Assembly: GCF_030012605.2 (NCBI RefSeq)
Contig: NZ_CP114055.2
Source of the DNA: Bergeyella_A cardium
GTDB taxonomy: Bacteria; Bacteroidota; Bacteroidia; Flavobacteriales; Weeksellaceae
Strand: one strand, 5' to 3'
DNA length: 64,000 bases
Of this stretch, positions 25,792 through 34,124 are shown piece by piece. Each line of letters begins with the position of its first letter. Position 1 is the first letter of the stretch. A model generated the notes under the pieces. That model was given only the letters and a program-made list of their open reading frames with translations. It made no database searches and was not told the DNA's origin. The position numbers and the translations under genes are program-made.

Positions 25792-26199
25792 TTATTTTTT
25801 CAGGGAGAGAATGTACTGTACCATTAGTTTAGCATTCTCATCACTAAGACCGGCGTGTGGTGTCATTGGGATATCTCCCCAGCTACCGCTACCACCATCG
25901 ATAATCTTTTTAGCCAGTTTATCAATATCTGCTTCGGTGTATTTATCTGCTACCTCTTGAAGAGATGGGCCTACTAGCTTAGCATCTACCTTATGGCAGC
26001 CCACACAGTCCATTCCCTCAAGGAGTTTCTGACCTTTTGCTTCTGGAGTATCTGCTGCACCTGAATCTCCAGCAGTAGAAGCAGTAGGCTCTTCAAGCAT
26101 TACATTGGTTTCTGGCTCTGGCTGAGATGCCTCTTCTTTTTTAGAACAAGAAATCACAGCAATTGATAATACACAGATCGTTAAGAATAATCGTTTCAT
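25792..26199 (-). CDS. Class I c-type cytochrome lipoprotein
   Basis: A 135-aa monoheme cytochrome c. Lipobox IAVISC gives Cys18; a Glu/Pro/Thr/Ala linker follows. The heme site is CVGCH (Cys65, Cys68, His69) and the likely axial Met is Met112 in GDIPMTPHAGLSDE. It is probably the electron donor to the copper nitrite reductase encoded three genes upstream, an inference from cluster membership. It starts 32 bp after the SCO gene. Confidence 0.92.
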   Translation of the reverse strand: MKRLFLTICVLSIAVISCSKKEEASQPEPETNVMLEEPTASTAGDSGAADTPEAKGQKLLEGMDCVGCHKVDAKLVGPSLQEVADKYTEADIDKLAKKIIDGGSGSWGDIPMTPHAGLSDENAKLMVQYILSLKK

Positions 26200-26231
26200 A
26201 ATCTTTTTTAATTTTAAAGTTCCAAATTTAA

Positions 26232-26798
26232 TTATTTTTTTGTTTGTTTTCGTACTTCTTTTACGGTGCCTTCTACATCAAGGCTTAGCCCTTCTTTCTG
26301 GAAAGCGAGGACACCATTTTTATCAAAAACGCTAATGATATTAGAGTGAGAGAAATCTATTGGAGAGATTTGTTTATACTTTACAGCAAGTACATTGGCA
26401 AGCTCTCGGGTTTCTTCAATGCTACTTCTGAGGAAGAGCCATTTCTCATTTTGAAATTTATTTCGTTTAAGATAGTCTTTCATTACTTCTGGAGTATCGT
26501 GCTCAGGGTCTATTGATACCAAAACATAGCGGATATCTTCTTGAGGTATATCTTCGGTTTCTCTTGCGATTTTTCCCATTTCTGCTGTAAGCTGAGGACA
26601 AGCTGTTTTACAGGAGGTATAAATCATTACCATTACAACGACTTTACCTTTAAGGTCTGCGAGGTGGATTTTATCCGCATTTTGATTTTCCCATTCTGAT
26701 GAGAGGTTATAGACGGAGCTTTGGGGCAGTGTTTCGGGTTTTGTCTGTTTGCAGGAAGACAGCCCGAGGACTAATATAAAAATAAAGAGGAATCTCAT
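26232..26798 (-). CDS. SCO1/SenC family copper chaperone lipoprotein
   Basis: A 188-aa thioredoxin-fold protein with lipobox GLSSC (Cys16). The copper site is TSCKTACP (Cys63, Cys67) plus His151 in PIDFSHSNI. SCO proteins insert copper into cuproenzymes, usually the CuA site of cytochrome oxidase. In this cluster the obvious copper client is the NirK homologue, so maturation of nitrite reductase is plausible. Spaced 27 bp from the SUMF1-like gene. Confidence 0.92.
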   Translation of the reverse strand: MRFLFIFILVLGLSSCKQTKPETLPQSSVYNLSSEWENQNADKIHLADLKGKVVVMVMIYTSCKTACPQLTAEMGKIARETEDIPQEDIRYVLVSIDPEHDTPEVMKDYLKRNKFQNEKWLFLRSSIEETRELANVLAVKYKQISPIDFSHSNIISVFDKNGVLAFQKEGLSLDVEGTVKEVRKQTKK

Positions 26799-26825
26799 AA
26801 TTAGTAATTATAATTCTATTTAACC

Positions 26826-27644
26826 TTAATCAATATCTTTTGCACATCTGAATCCGAGGTTGTTTATACAGTAATTTGCCTGTATACTCCCTCTCAGTGC
26901 AAAGCGCATAAAAGCAGCATAGTTTCTCAGGTCAGAAGAGGTAAGAGCCCCTGCCGCACAGTAGAGACCTTCGTTTTCTGATTTATCATTTCGGGATTCT
27001 CCAGTCATCATCACAGAGCTGAAGTCTTCTGTCCATTCCCATACTACGCCGTACATATCATACAGCCCATAATAATTAGGTCTGTTTTGTTTCACAGGCT
27101 TTTTGTACTTATACTTTTTCTGATAAGAATTAAGTATATAAGCCGTAAATTCTGGTTTTAATGAGGCATTAGCCGTATGCTCATCTGCAAGGGCAGCAAA
27201 CTCCCATTCATCTACGGTAGGCAGGCGCTTTCCTACGCTTTTTGCATAGGCTACAGCGGCAAACCAAGAGACATTGGTTACGGGTGCATCTGGGCTCACT
27301 CCTTCTGGAAATTCAAAATCAGATTTCCAGTTTTTAAGATAATTTTCATCTGCCTTCAGCCTTAATACATTATTTCTTGTCCATTGAGGATTAGCTTTTA
27401 GAAATTTCAGATACTCAGCATTTGTTACAGCGGTTTCATCCAGATAGAATGCTTTTACGCGCACTATATTTCCAGAATCTTTTCCGTAGAATGCCTGATA
27501 AGAGCCGCTATCTATCTTCACCATTTTCTTATTTGTACTAATGGCGTTGATGGAATCTCTTATTACAGAAATATCGACAGGCTGCTTCTTGTCTGAACAA
27601 GAAATAATGAATATTAAGACGGATATGAATAAATATCTTATCAC
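26826..27644 (-). CDS. SUMF1/formylglycine-generating-enzyme-like lipoprotein
   Basis: A 272-aa lipoprotein (lipobox IFIISC, Cys16) with an FGE-sulfatase fold: VKAFYLDETAVTNAEYLKFL, APVTNVSWFAAVAYAKSVGK, RLPTVDEWEFAAL, and the C-terminal FMRFALRGSIQANYCINNLG before FRCAKD. The paired Cys of true FGE needs checking; Cys residues occur in LYCAAG, YCINN and FRCAK. Members of this fold near nirK or nos genes have been annotated as accessory lipoproteins. Its position directly after nirK (12-bp gap) ties it to nitrite reduction, but no reaction can be named. Confidence 0.85.
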   Translation of the reverse strand: MIRYLFISVLIFIISCSDKKQPVDISVIRDSINAISTNKKMVKIDSGSYQAFYGKDSGNIVRVKAFYLDETAVTNAEYLKFLKANPQWTRNNVLRLKADENYLKNWKSDFEFPEGVSPDAPVTNVSWFAAVAYAKSVGKRLPTVDEWEFAALADEHTANASLKPEFTAYILNSYQKKYKYKKPVKQNRPNYYGLYDMYGVVWEWTEDFSSVMMTGESRNDKSENEGLYCAAGALTSSDLRNYAAFMRFALRGSIQANYCINNLGFRCAKDID

Positions 27645-27656
27645 TTAAATGGTGAT

Positions 27657-28703
27657 TTAATTATCTCTTTTCTTGAATACCTTAGGGTTTTCTTCTCCTG
27701 TTACTACGATTTTCCCTAATGCACCTTTATTAAATGCTCTGAATATAGAGTGATCTACGATAACATAGCTTCCTGGTACGGTTGCTTTAAACTCTACTAT
27801 TGCAGCACCTCCGGCAGGGATTAGTGTAGTCTGTACATTTTCATTTACCTTGCTCGCGCCTTCCATATATACTCTATCGAAGATTTCGCCTATGATGTGG
27901 AAAGATGATACTAAGTTCGGACCGCCGTTTCCTACGAATATTCTCACGGTTTCTCCGGTTTTCACTTGTAGTTCTTTACCGTTGAGGAGTGAGCCTGTAT
28001 TCCCGTTGAAGACCACATAATCTGGTTTTTCGGCAATTGCTTTATCCATATCAAAGTCTTGCAGGCCTTTCTCTCCGAATGCACCTTTGGTATAGAAGTC
28101 TCCTTGCATAATGTAGAATTCTTTATCCACTTTTGGGAGGCCTCCTTTAGGTTCTATGAGGATGAGCCCATACATACCATTTGCGATGTGCATACCTACT
28201 GGAGCCGTAGCGCAGTGATAAACATAAAGCCCAGGATTGGTCGCTTTAAAATTAAACACCGCTTCTTTCCCTGGTGGTACAAAGGTAGCCTCTGCTCCTC
28301 CTCCTGGCCCATTCACAGCGTGCAGGTCTATGTTGTGCGGAAAGTTTGAGTTCTCATTGTTTTTCAGGTGGAGCTCTATTTCATCTCCTACTCTTGCACG
28401 GATAAATGCTCCTGGCACTGTACCATTAAAAGTCCAGAAATTATACTGCGTACCATCTGCCAACTCGCCTATTTTCTCGATGGTTTCAAGTTTTACAATA
28501 AGTTTTTTAGCCTCTCTATCTCCTACTGGAGCTGGTACATTGGGCGGAGAGGTTACCTCTGCCTCCTCAAAGTTTCCTTTTGCTTCAATTTTCTCTCCTT
28601 CTTCGGAAGGGAAAGAAGTAGAATCACTCACTGTTTCCTGCTTGCAGGACTGCAATCCAAGTGCTACGCTTAGTAATGCTACCAAAAAAGTTTTTTGTTT
28701 CAT
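27657..28703 (-). CDS. nirK: Copper-containing nitrite reductase, lipoprotein type
   Basis: A 348-aa two-cupredoxin enzyme that reduces nitrite to nitric oxide. Lipobox GLQSC (Cys20), then a Pro/Glu linker. Type 1 copper ligands: His123 (FPHN), Cys164 (YHCA), His172 (VGMHI), Met177 (NGMYG). Type 2 ligands: His128 (DLHAV), His163 and His318 (VDHSIF); catalytic Asp126 and His269 (SSFHIIG) are in place, so the enzyme looks active. The lipidated form resembles AniA of Neisseria and flavobacterial NirK. It lies 41 bp downstream of the Rrf2 regulator gene. Confidence 0.96.
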   Translation of the reverse strand: MKQKTFLVALLSVALGLQSCKQETVSDSTSFPSEEGEKIEAKGNFEEAEVTSPPNVPAPVGDREAKKLIVKLETIEKIGELADGTQYNFWTFNGTVPGAFIRARVGDEIELHLKNNENSNFPHNIDLHAVNGPGGGAEATFVPPGKEAVFNFKATNPGLYVYHCATAPVGMHIANGMYGLILIEPKGGLPKVDKEFYIMQGDFYTKGAFGEKGLQDFDMDKAIAEKPDYVVFNGNTGSLLNGKELQVKTGETVRIFVGNGGPNLVSSFHIIGEIFDRVYMEGASKVNENVQTTLIPAGGAAIVEFKATVPGSYVIVDHSIFRAFNKGALGKIVVTGEENPKVFKKRDN

Positions 28704-28744
28704 AGTAACAATATATTATATAAATTTTACTCTCAAATAATCTT

Positions 28745-29191
28745 CTACGCATCACAATCCGCAACTTTCAGAAAGGTGAGATTAGAGTCTATACCCTCTG
28801 CCAGCATTTTAATTTTAAAGTTTTCCAGCATATTTTTCATATCCTGTTTTATATATTTAAACTGATTGTGTATCGGGCAGGGGTGGTCTTCTGAACATTC
28901 TTTAAGACCCAAGCCACAACTAGTAAATAGCTTATCTCCATCTATTTCCCTCACTATTTCTGCCAGAGACATTTCAAGGTTTTCCTTACTCATATAGAAG
29001 CCTCCATTAGGCCCTTTGACGGACTGCACATAGCCCTTTCTACTGAGCTCTTGCAATATTTTAGCGATAAAATACTCTGGAGAGTCTATCCCCACAGCTA
29101 TATCTTTTATCCCTACCTTTTCTCCATTCTTAGCTTTCTGAGCTATATATATCAAAGCCCTAATGGCGTATTCACAAGTCTTAGAAAACAT
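28745..29191 (-). CDS. Rrf2 family transcriptional regulator (NsrR/IscR-like)
   Basis: A 148-aa winged-helix regulator: MFSKTCEYAIRALIYIAQKA, HTH around residues 26-52 (IKDIAVGIDSPEYFIAKILQ), wing VKGPNGGFYMS. Three Cys at 92, 99 and 105 (SCGLGLKECSEDHPC) match the Fe-S ligand positions of IscR and NsrR. As first gene of the nirK-SUMF1-sco-cytochrome-ric series it most probably senses nitric oxide through an Fe-S cluster and controls its own operon. The name nsrR is not given because specificity is untested. Confidence 0.92.
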   Translation of the reverse strand: MFSKTCEYAIRALIYIAQKAKNGEKVGIKDIAVGIDSPEYFIAKILQELSRKGYVQSVKGPNGGFYMSKENLEMSLAEIVREIDGDKLFTSCGLGLKECSEDHPCPIHNQFKYIKQDMKNMLENFKIKMLAEGIDSNLTFLKVADCDA

Positions 29192-29216
29192 TTATTTATT
29201 ATCAATTTAATAGGCA

Positions 29217-29272
29217 CAAAATTAGCAAAAAGACAAAAAGCTCCTTTATTTAATGTATGATACTTATCATAC
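29217..29272 (-). promoter_or_regulatory. Promoter and FNR-like palindrome of the nitrite/NO operon
   Basis: Minus-strand TAATTTTG (29217-29224) fits TAnnTTTG, but no TTG is found at the expected -33. Upstream is a perfect palindrome, GTATGATA-CT-TATCATAC (29255-29272), whose core TGAT-ACTT-ATCA has the TGAT-N4-ATCA form of Crp/Fnr-type sites. A missing -33 with a palindrome about 50 bp upstream of the start suggests an activator-dependent promoter. Confidence 0.55.
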
Positions 29273-29469
29273 GACTGATATTTTTACAATTTCAAAACAA
29301 TTTCAAAATAGAAAAAACTCAATACAAAAATATTTTCATCACTTAAAAAATATTTTATAGAATATGCTATATTAGCACCCTTAAAGATATACCGTCTTCT
29401 ACAAGTCTGCTACAGGCTTTATATGGTATAATTTTTGGTAAAAAGAGAAGAATTTTAAAATTAAATACA

Positions 29470-30009
29470 ATGAAAAAGTACTTTAGCTTAATGATTTTAG
29501 GTATGCTGGCTTCATTCCTAATATGGAGTTGCAGTACAAGAGACAATGACGACAGAATGGACAATGATACCTACTCGGTAGTCTATGATGTAAAAGGGAA
29601 TTTTAAACTCACGGGGAAACTCTTCGTACTTGGAGGGACTTTCACAAGGGGAATCGCCAGCTCGGATGTAGTGCTCATCTACAAATTAGTAGAAGTGAGC
29701 AATGGTAAGAATATCTGGGAACCCTTGCCCGTTATCTACCACGCGAATGAATACAAAGAAATCCCCGCAGGTAAGCAACTGAAATATACATACGAGTTCA
29801 GTAGCTCAGGGTTTGATATTATAGCAGGAGGAGATTTTGACCTAAAAGGGCAATCCACCGCCTTTAATGATGGATACCTGAACGGACAAACCTTCAGAAT
29901 AGTGGTAGTACCGGCAAGCGCTGGAAGGAGAGCAGTGGTAGATTACTCCAACTATGAGGAAGTCATTAAATACTTTAATATTGATGACTCCAAAACAGTG
30001 AGTTTATAA
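29470..30009 (+). CDS. Lipoprotein of unknown function
   Basis: A 179-aa protein with signal peptide and lipobox FLIWSC (Cys21) followed by an acidic stretch (STRDNDDRMDNDTYS), a common flavobacterial surface-lipoprotein feature. The mature domain is beta-rich (VVYDVKGNFKLTGKLFVLGG; FRIVVVPASAGRRAVVDYSN). No family was recognised, although similar small lipoproteins are common in Chryseobacterium-like genomes. It is followed by heptad repeats and a terminator at 30064. Confidence 0.75.
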   Translation: MKKYFSLMILGMLASFLIWSCSTRDNDDRMDNDTYSVVYDVKGNFKLTGKLFVLGGTFTRGIASSDVVLIYKLVEVSNGKNIWEPLPVIYHANEYKEIPAGKQLKYTYEFSSSGFDIIAGGDFDLKGQSTAFNDGYLNGQTFRIVVVPASAGRRAVVDYSNYEEVIKYFNIDDSKTVSL

Positions 30010-30025
30010 TTTACTTTTGGCTTTT

Positions 30026-30063
30026 AGCCTACAGCCAGCAGCTAACAGCCAGTAGCCAATAGC
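30026..30063 (+). repeat. Heptad array (AGCnnnn)
   Basis: Consecutive 7-mers AGCCTAC, AGCCAGC, AGCTAAC, AGCCAGT, AGCCAAT, AGC. An inverted partner lies at 30108-30140 on the other side of a terminator. Confidence 0.7.
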
Positions 30064-30100
30064 AAAAAATAGTGTCTCTAATAAAGACACTATTTTATTT
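30064..30100. terminator. Bidirectional terminator
   Basis: Perfect 12-bp stem AAAATAGTGTCT (30066-30077) / AGACACTATTTT (30085-30096), flanked by A- and T-runs, between convergent genes. Confidence 0.8.
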
Positions 30101-30107
30101 ATAGATT

Positions 30108-30140
30108 ATGGCTAGCAGCTAGTAGCTTACTGCTTAAAGC
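30108..30140 (-). repeat. Heptad array, inverted, overlapping gapA 3' end
   Basis: On the minus strand: AGCAGTA, AGCTACT, AGCTGCT, AGCCATA. The gapA stop codon at 30134 lies inside it. Confidence 0.65.
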
Positions 30141-31138
30141 GATGCAGCGTGTACGAGCATATCTACAAGTTTGTTAGAGTAGCCCATTTCGTTATCGTAC
30201 CAAGAAACGAGCTTCACGAAATTAGGAGAAAGCATAATACCTGCATCTTTATCAAAGATGGAAGTTCTCTTATCTCCTACGAAATCCTGAGAAACTACCA
30301 AGTCCTCCGTATAACCGAGGATACCTTTGAGTTCTCCTTCGGAAGCCTCTTTTATCGCTGCACAGATTTCATCATAAGTAGCGCCTTTCTCTATTCTCAC
30401 GGTAAGGTCTACCACAGATACATCTGCTGTAGGAACGCGGAATGACATCCCTGTAAGCTTACCATTGAGAGAAGGGATTACTTTACCCACCGCCTTAGCT
30501 GCTCCCGTAGAGGAAGGGATAATGTTATTAAGCGCTGCTCTACCTCCTCTCCAGTCTTTATGAGAAGGACCATCTACGGTTTTCTGGGTAGCTGTAGTAG
30601 CGTGTACGGTAGTCATTAACCCCTCTACAATACCAAATTTATCGTGGATTACTTTTGCTAATGGTGCTAAGCAGTTGGTCGTACAAGATGCATTGGAAAG
30701 GATCTTCACATCATCGGTGAGTTCTTTGTGATTTACTCCCATTACGAACATCGGTGTATCGTCTTTTGAAGGAGCAGAAAGAATTACTTTTTTAGCTCCT
30801 GCATTGATGTGCGCCTGTGCCAATTCCTTAGTAAGGAAAAGCCCAGTAGACTCTACGATGTAGTCTGCACCTACTTCGTTCCACTTAAGGTTGTTTGGGT
30901 CTTTCTCTGCCGTTACGCGGATTTTCTTTCCATTCACTACAAGGTGCCCGCCATCTACGCTTACTTCACCTTTAAACTCTCCGTGTACAGAATCATATTT
31001 CAGCATATAAGCCATATAATCTGCACTGATAAGGTCATTGATACCTACGACTTCAATGTTACTTCTCTCGGTCATTGCTCGAAATACGAGACGACCAATT
31101 CTACCAAATCCGTTGATACCTACTTTGATTGTTGACAT
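30134..31138 (-). CDS. gapA: Type I glyceraldehyde-3-phosphate dehydrogenase
   Basis: A 334-aa glycolytic enzyme that oxidises glyceraldehyde-3-phosphate to 1,3-bisphosphoglycerate. NAD site INGFGRIGRLVFR, active site SNASCTTNCLAP with Cys152, and Asp35 in GINDL consistent with NAD rather than NADP preference. Full length. It follows pfkA by 63 bp in the same direction, suggesting a glycolytic operon. Confidence 0.97.
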   Translation of the reverse strand: MSTIKVGINGFGRIGRLVFRAMTERSNIEVVGINDLISADYMAYMLKYDSVHGEFKGEVSVDGGHLVVNGKKIRVTAEKDPNNLKWNEVGADYIVESTGLFLTKELAQAHINAGAKKVILSAPSKDDTPMFVMGVNHKELTDDVKILSNASCTTNCLAPLAKVIHDKFGIVEGLMTTVHATTATQKTVDGPSHKDWRGGRAALNNIIPSSTGAAKAVGKVIPSLNGKLTGMSFRVPTADVSVVDLTVRIEKGATYDEICAAIKEASEGELKGILGYTEDLVVSQDFVGDKRTSIFDKDAGIMLSPNFVKLVSWYDNEMGYSNKLVDMLVHAASL

Positions 31139-31201
31139 AGTGTTAAAAATTTAAAAATTAGAATTTATTTCAGTTTTACGATTATTTATTTCACGGTTTA
31201 A

Positions 31202-32191
31202 TTAAATTGCCAGTATTTCAGAAATCGCGATGAGCTCTTCATCTATCGCATTATGTTTTCTAATGGCATCTACTATCGGGGTATAGACTAATTTATTCGA
31301 GCGCATCCCTGCCATTACTTTATTTTCTCCGTTCATCAGCCCTGTTACGGCGCCGTAGCCTAATCTACTTGCGAGGACTCTATCGGCACAGCTCGGCGAG
31401 CCTCCTCTCTGTATATGCCCGAGCACGGTAACCCTTATATCAAAGTCTGGGAATTCTTTTTTTGTAGATTTTGCTAGCTCATAAATGCCTCCAAGCTCTT
31501 CCCCTTCAGCTACTACAACGATGCTTGAGGACTTACCCGATATTTCTGATTTTCTAAAATTATTAAAGAGGTCTTCCATGCTATCCTTTTGCTCGGGGAT
31601 GAGAATATCTACCGCACCCGTAGCAATACCGCTATTTAATGCAATAAAACCTGCGTCTCTACCCATAACCTCTACAAAGAAAACCCTGTTGTGAGAGGTA
31701 GCCGTATCACGGATTTTATCTATGGCATCCATCGCAGTATTGAGGGCTGTATCATAGCCTATGGTATTATCCGTACCGAAGATATCATTATCAATAGTAC
31801 CTGGTATGCCTATTACTTTGATGTCTGGATATTCATCACTAAAAATTTTTGCACCAGTGAAAGTTCCATCTCCACCAATGCAAACCAAACTGTCTATACC
31901 ATATTTTTGGAGGTTATCGTAGGCTTTTTTTCTACCTTCTGAGGTTTTAAACTCCATAGAACGGGCAGATTTTAGAATCGTCCCCCCTTGATTGATGATA
32001 TTCTTCACAGAACGCGGACCCATCTTTGTAAAGTCATCATTAATGAGCCCATTATAGCCTTCTCTCACTCCATAGCACTCGATATTAAAGTGGTGTGCCG
32101 TTCTTACAACTGCCCTAAGGGCTGCGTTCATACCTGGGGAATCTCCTCCTGAAGTAAATACTGCAATCTTCTTAATCGCGCATTCTTTCAT
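31202..32191 (-). CDS. pfkA: ATP-dependent 6-phosphofructokinase
   Basis: A 329-aa enzyme that phosphorylates fructose-6-phosphate. FTSGGDSPGMNAALRAVVR, IGGDGTFTGA, IPGTIDNDIFGTDNTIGYDT and MGRDAG are conserved. Gly in GGDGT and PGTIDND (rather than GGDD and PKTIDND) indicate ATP rather than pyrophosphate as donor. First gene of the pfkA-gapA pair. Promoter at 32210. Confidence 0.97.
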   Translation of the reverse strand: MKECAIKKIAVFTSGGDSPGMNAALRAVVRTAHHFNIECYGVREGYNGLINDDFTKMGPRSVKNIINQGGTILKSARSMEFKTSEGRKKAYDNLQKYGIDSLVCIGGDGTFTGAKIFSDEYPDIKVIGIPGTIDNDIFGTDNTIGYDTALNTAMDAIDKIRDTATSHNRVFFVEVMGRDAGFIALNSGIATGAVDILIPEQKDSMEDLFNNFRKSEISGKSSSIVVVAEGEELGGIYELAKSTKKEFPDFDIRVTVLGHIQRGGSPSCADRVLASRLGYGAVTGLMNGENKVMAGMRSNKLVYTPIVDAIRKHNAIDEELIAISEILAI

Positions 32192-32209
32192 ATAGAAAAA
32201 TTTACCTCA

Positions 32210-32265
32210 CAAAAGTACGAAATTAAGTCGTATGGGCAAGGCTTATCAGAAATCATTTATCTTTG
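32210..32265. promoter_or_regulatory. Divergent promoters, pfkA (-) and hemW (+)
   Basis: Minus: TACTTTTG (32210-32217) with TTG (32237-32239), 19-nt spacing. Plus: TATCTTTG (32258-32265), 17 bp before the hemW ATG; its -33 is weak. Confidence 0.6.
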
Positions 32266-32282
32266 CCCGATCTTTATTAGAG

Positions 32283-33407
32283 ATGATCTATCTACACATT
32301 CCTTTTTGCAAACAGAAATGCAGCTATTGCAATTTTCATTTTTCCACCTCTCTTAGGTTAAAAGACGAGATGCTCCAAGCCCTGGCAAAGGAAATCTCCC
32401 TTCGGAAAGATGAAATACCAAGCAAAACCTTAAAAACCCTCTACTTTGGTGGGGGTACTCCTTCTCTATTAAGCCCAAATGAAATCAACCAACTCTTAGA
32501 TGAAGTTCTGAAATATTTCAGCTTTGATGAAGATATAGAAATCACCTTAGAAGCAAATCCTGATGACTTAAACGAAAACTTTCTGAAAGAGATTTATAAA
32601 GCGGGGATTAATCGTCTCTCTATCGGTACACAGAGCTTCTTTGATGCCGACCTCCAGCTGATGAACCGCGCACACAACTCACAGCAGGCAGAAGCATCTA
32701 TCAAGCGTTCGCAAGATATCGGTATAGAGAACATCAGCATAGACCTCATCTACGGCTCCCCTACTTCCAACTTCCAGATATGGAAACAAAATCTCATTAA
32801 GAGTATAGAACTACAAGTGCCCCACATCTCTTCCTATGCGCTCACCATAGAGCCCAAAACCGCCCTTGAAAACTGGATTGGCAAAGGCAAAATACCTGCA
32901 CCAAAAGAGAGACATCAAAATCAGGAATTCTACTATATGGTAGATTTCTTAAAGGAGCACGGCTTCCAGCACTATGAAATATCCAATTTTGCAAAACCCA
33001 ACTACCATTCCAAGCACAACTCCGCTTATTGGAAATATGAGCCCTACCTCGGCATAGGTCCCTCTGCACACTCTTATAATGGTCGCGACATCCGTAGCTG
33101 GAATATTGCCAACAATCCGCTCTACATAAAGCATCTGAACCAAGGAAACCTCCCTCTCGAGAAAGAAGTCCTCTCCGAAAAAGACCGATACAATGAAATG
33201 CTAATGATTGGGCTAAGAACCATCTGGGGAGTAGATTTAGAACGGATAAAAGCTCAATTCTCCTCTGAAATTTATGAGCAATGCCTCAAAAGTCTCCAAC
33301 CCAAAATTGATGAAGGTATGCTTATCATAGACCATCATCACCTAAAAATTCCCGAGCGGCATTGGTTCTTTGCTGATGGCATCGCTGCAGATTTATTCCT
33401 TATATAA
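32283..33407 (+). CDS. hemW: Radical SAM heme chaperone HemW
   Basis: A 374-aa HemN-like protein. The cluster motif CKQKCSYCNF starts at Cys9 (Cys9, Cys13, Cys16), directly after MIYLHIPF, and the HemN-specific N-terminal extension is absent, which marks HemW, a heme carrier rather than an oxidase. TLYFGGGTPSLLS and ISIGTQSF are the radical SAM motifs. ATG 32283 is chosen because the -7 element lies at 32258-32265, downstream of the longer frame's start. Confidence 0.93.
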   Translation: MIYLHIPFCKQKCSYCNFHFSTSLRLKDEMLQALAKEISLRKDEIPSKTLKTLYFGGGTPSLLSPNEINQLLDEVLKYFSFDEDIEITLEANPDDLNENFLKEIYKAGINRLSIGTQSFFDADLQLMNRAHNSQQAEASIKRSQDIGIENISIDLIYGSPTSNFQIWKQNLIKSIELQVPHISSYALTIEPKTALENWIGKGKIPAPKERHQNQEFYYMVDFLKEHGFQHYEISNFAKPNYHSKHNSAYWKYEPYLGIGPSAHSYNGRDIRSWNIANNPLYIKHLNQGNLPLEKEVLSEKDRYNEMLMIGLRTIWGVDLERIKAQFSSEIYEQCLKSLQPKIDEGMLIIDHHHLKIPERHWFFADGIAADLFLI

Positions 33408-33481
33408 TTTGATTAGTAATATATCTTCCTGCAAAAGTCTATCCTACTATTTATAGCTACTTTAACTTATAATTAAAAGCA

Positions 33482-33793
33482 ATGAAAAATACTATTAAAG
33501 CACTCATAATAGCATTGAGCATTATTTTCACCATTATAGCAAGTCTAAGATTTGCTAATGAATATTCATATAAAAACAGAGGTTCTGAATTAATAGAGCA
33601 GATAGAAACATTCAGAAATAAATATGGGAGACTCCCCAATACAATAACAGAAATGGGACTACAAGAGCCAATGAATGATGGTCCTTACTACAGAAAAGAA
33701 AACAGCAAACACTATATTATTTTCTTCAATATCGGCTTTGATGAGACAATAATCTACTCTTCCAGAACAAAAGAATGGCAAAATATCCCTTAA
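33482..33793 (+). CDS. Small membrane-anchored protein, unknown
   Basis: A 103-aa protein with one N-terminal membrane helix (about residues 6-25) and a short extracytoplasmic domain: LIEQIETFRNKYGRLPNTIT, then YYRKENSKHYIIFFN. The layout of hydrophobic N-terminus, helix and the phrase kyGrLP resembles minor pseudopilin-like proteins of the GspG group, but the prepilin cleavage site is not evident. Transcribed alone between hemW and the endonuclease genes. Function unknown. Confidence 0.6.
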   Translation: MKNTIKALIIALSIIFTIIASLRFANEYSYKNRGSELIEQIETFRNKYGRLPNTITEMGLQEPMNDGPYYRKENSKHYIIFFNIGFDETIIYSSRTKEWQNIP

Positions 33794-34124
33794 TAAAATT
33801 ACTATAAAAATCACCTTTTATTACGATTGTAATATTCTCATAAAAAAATATTTTTATTAATTTTCTTATTATGTTAATCTTTAGATTTAAAATAAGGAAT
33901 TAGAGCAAAATGGGTATACCACAAAAGAGATCTAAAGAATTTATCTACCTAATAAATCATCCAAGACAATGAAATATACATATTTAAAAACTCATAACAA
34001 CCCTCCTTTTTATAAGAAATTTCATATTTTTACAATGCATTGCACTGAATTTTTTCAATATAAAATTTATCCAGATATTATATTATTCATAAATTTGTTA
34101 GTGAAAAAGTAAAAAAAAGATATT
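33794..34124. other. AT-rich intergenic region before the endonuclease pair
   Basis: 331 bp with no convincing coding frame. TAAATTTG at 34090-34097, a TAnnTTTG match, is the probable -7 element of the first endonuclease gene, although no TTG lies at the right distance. A small palindrome CAATGCATTG lies at 34034-34043. Nothing else was recognised. Confidence 0.5.
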
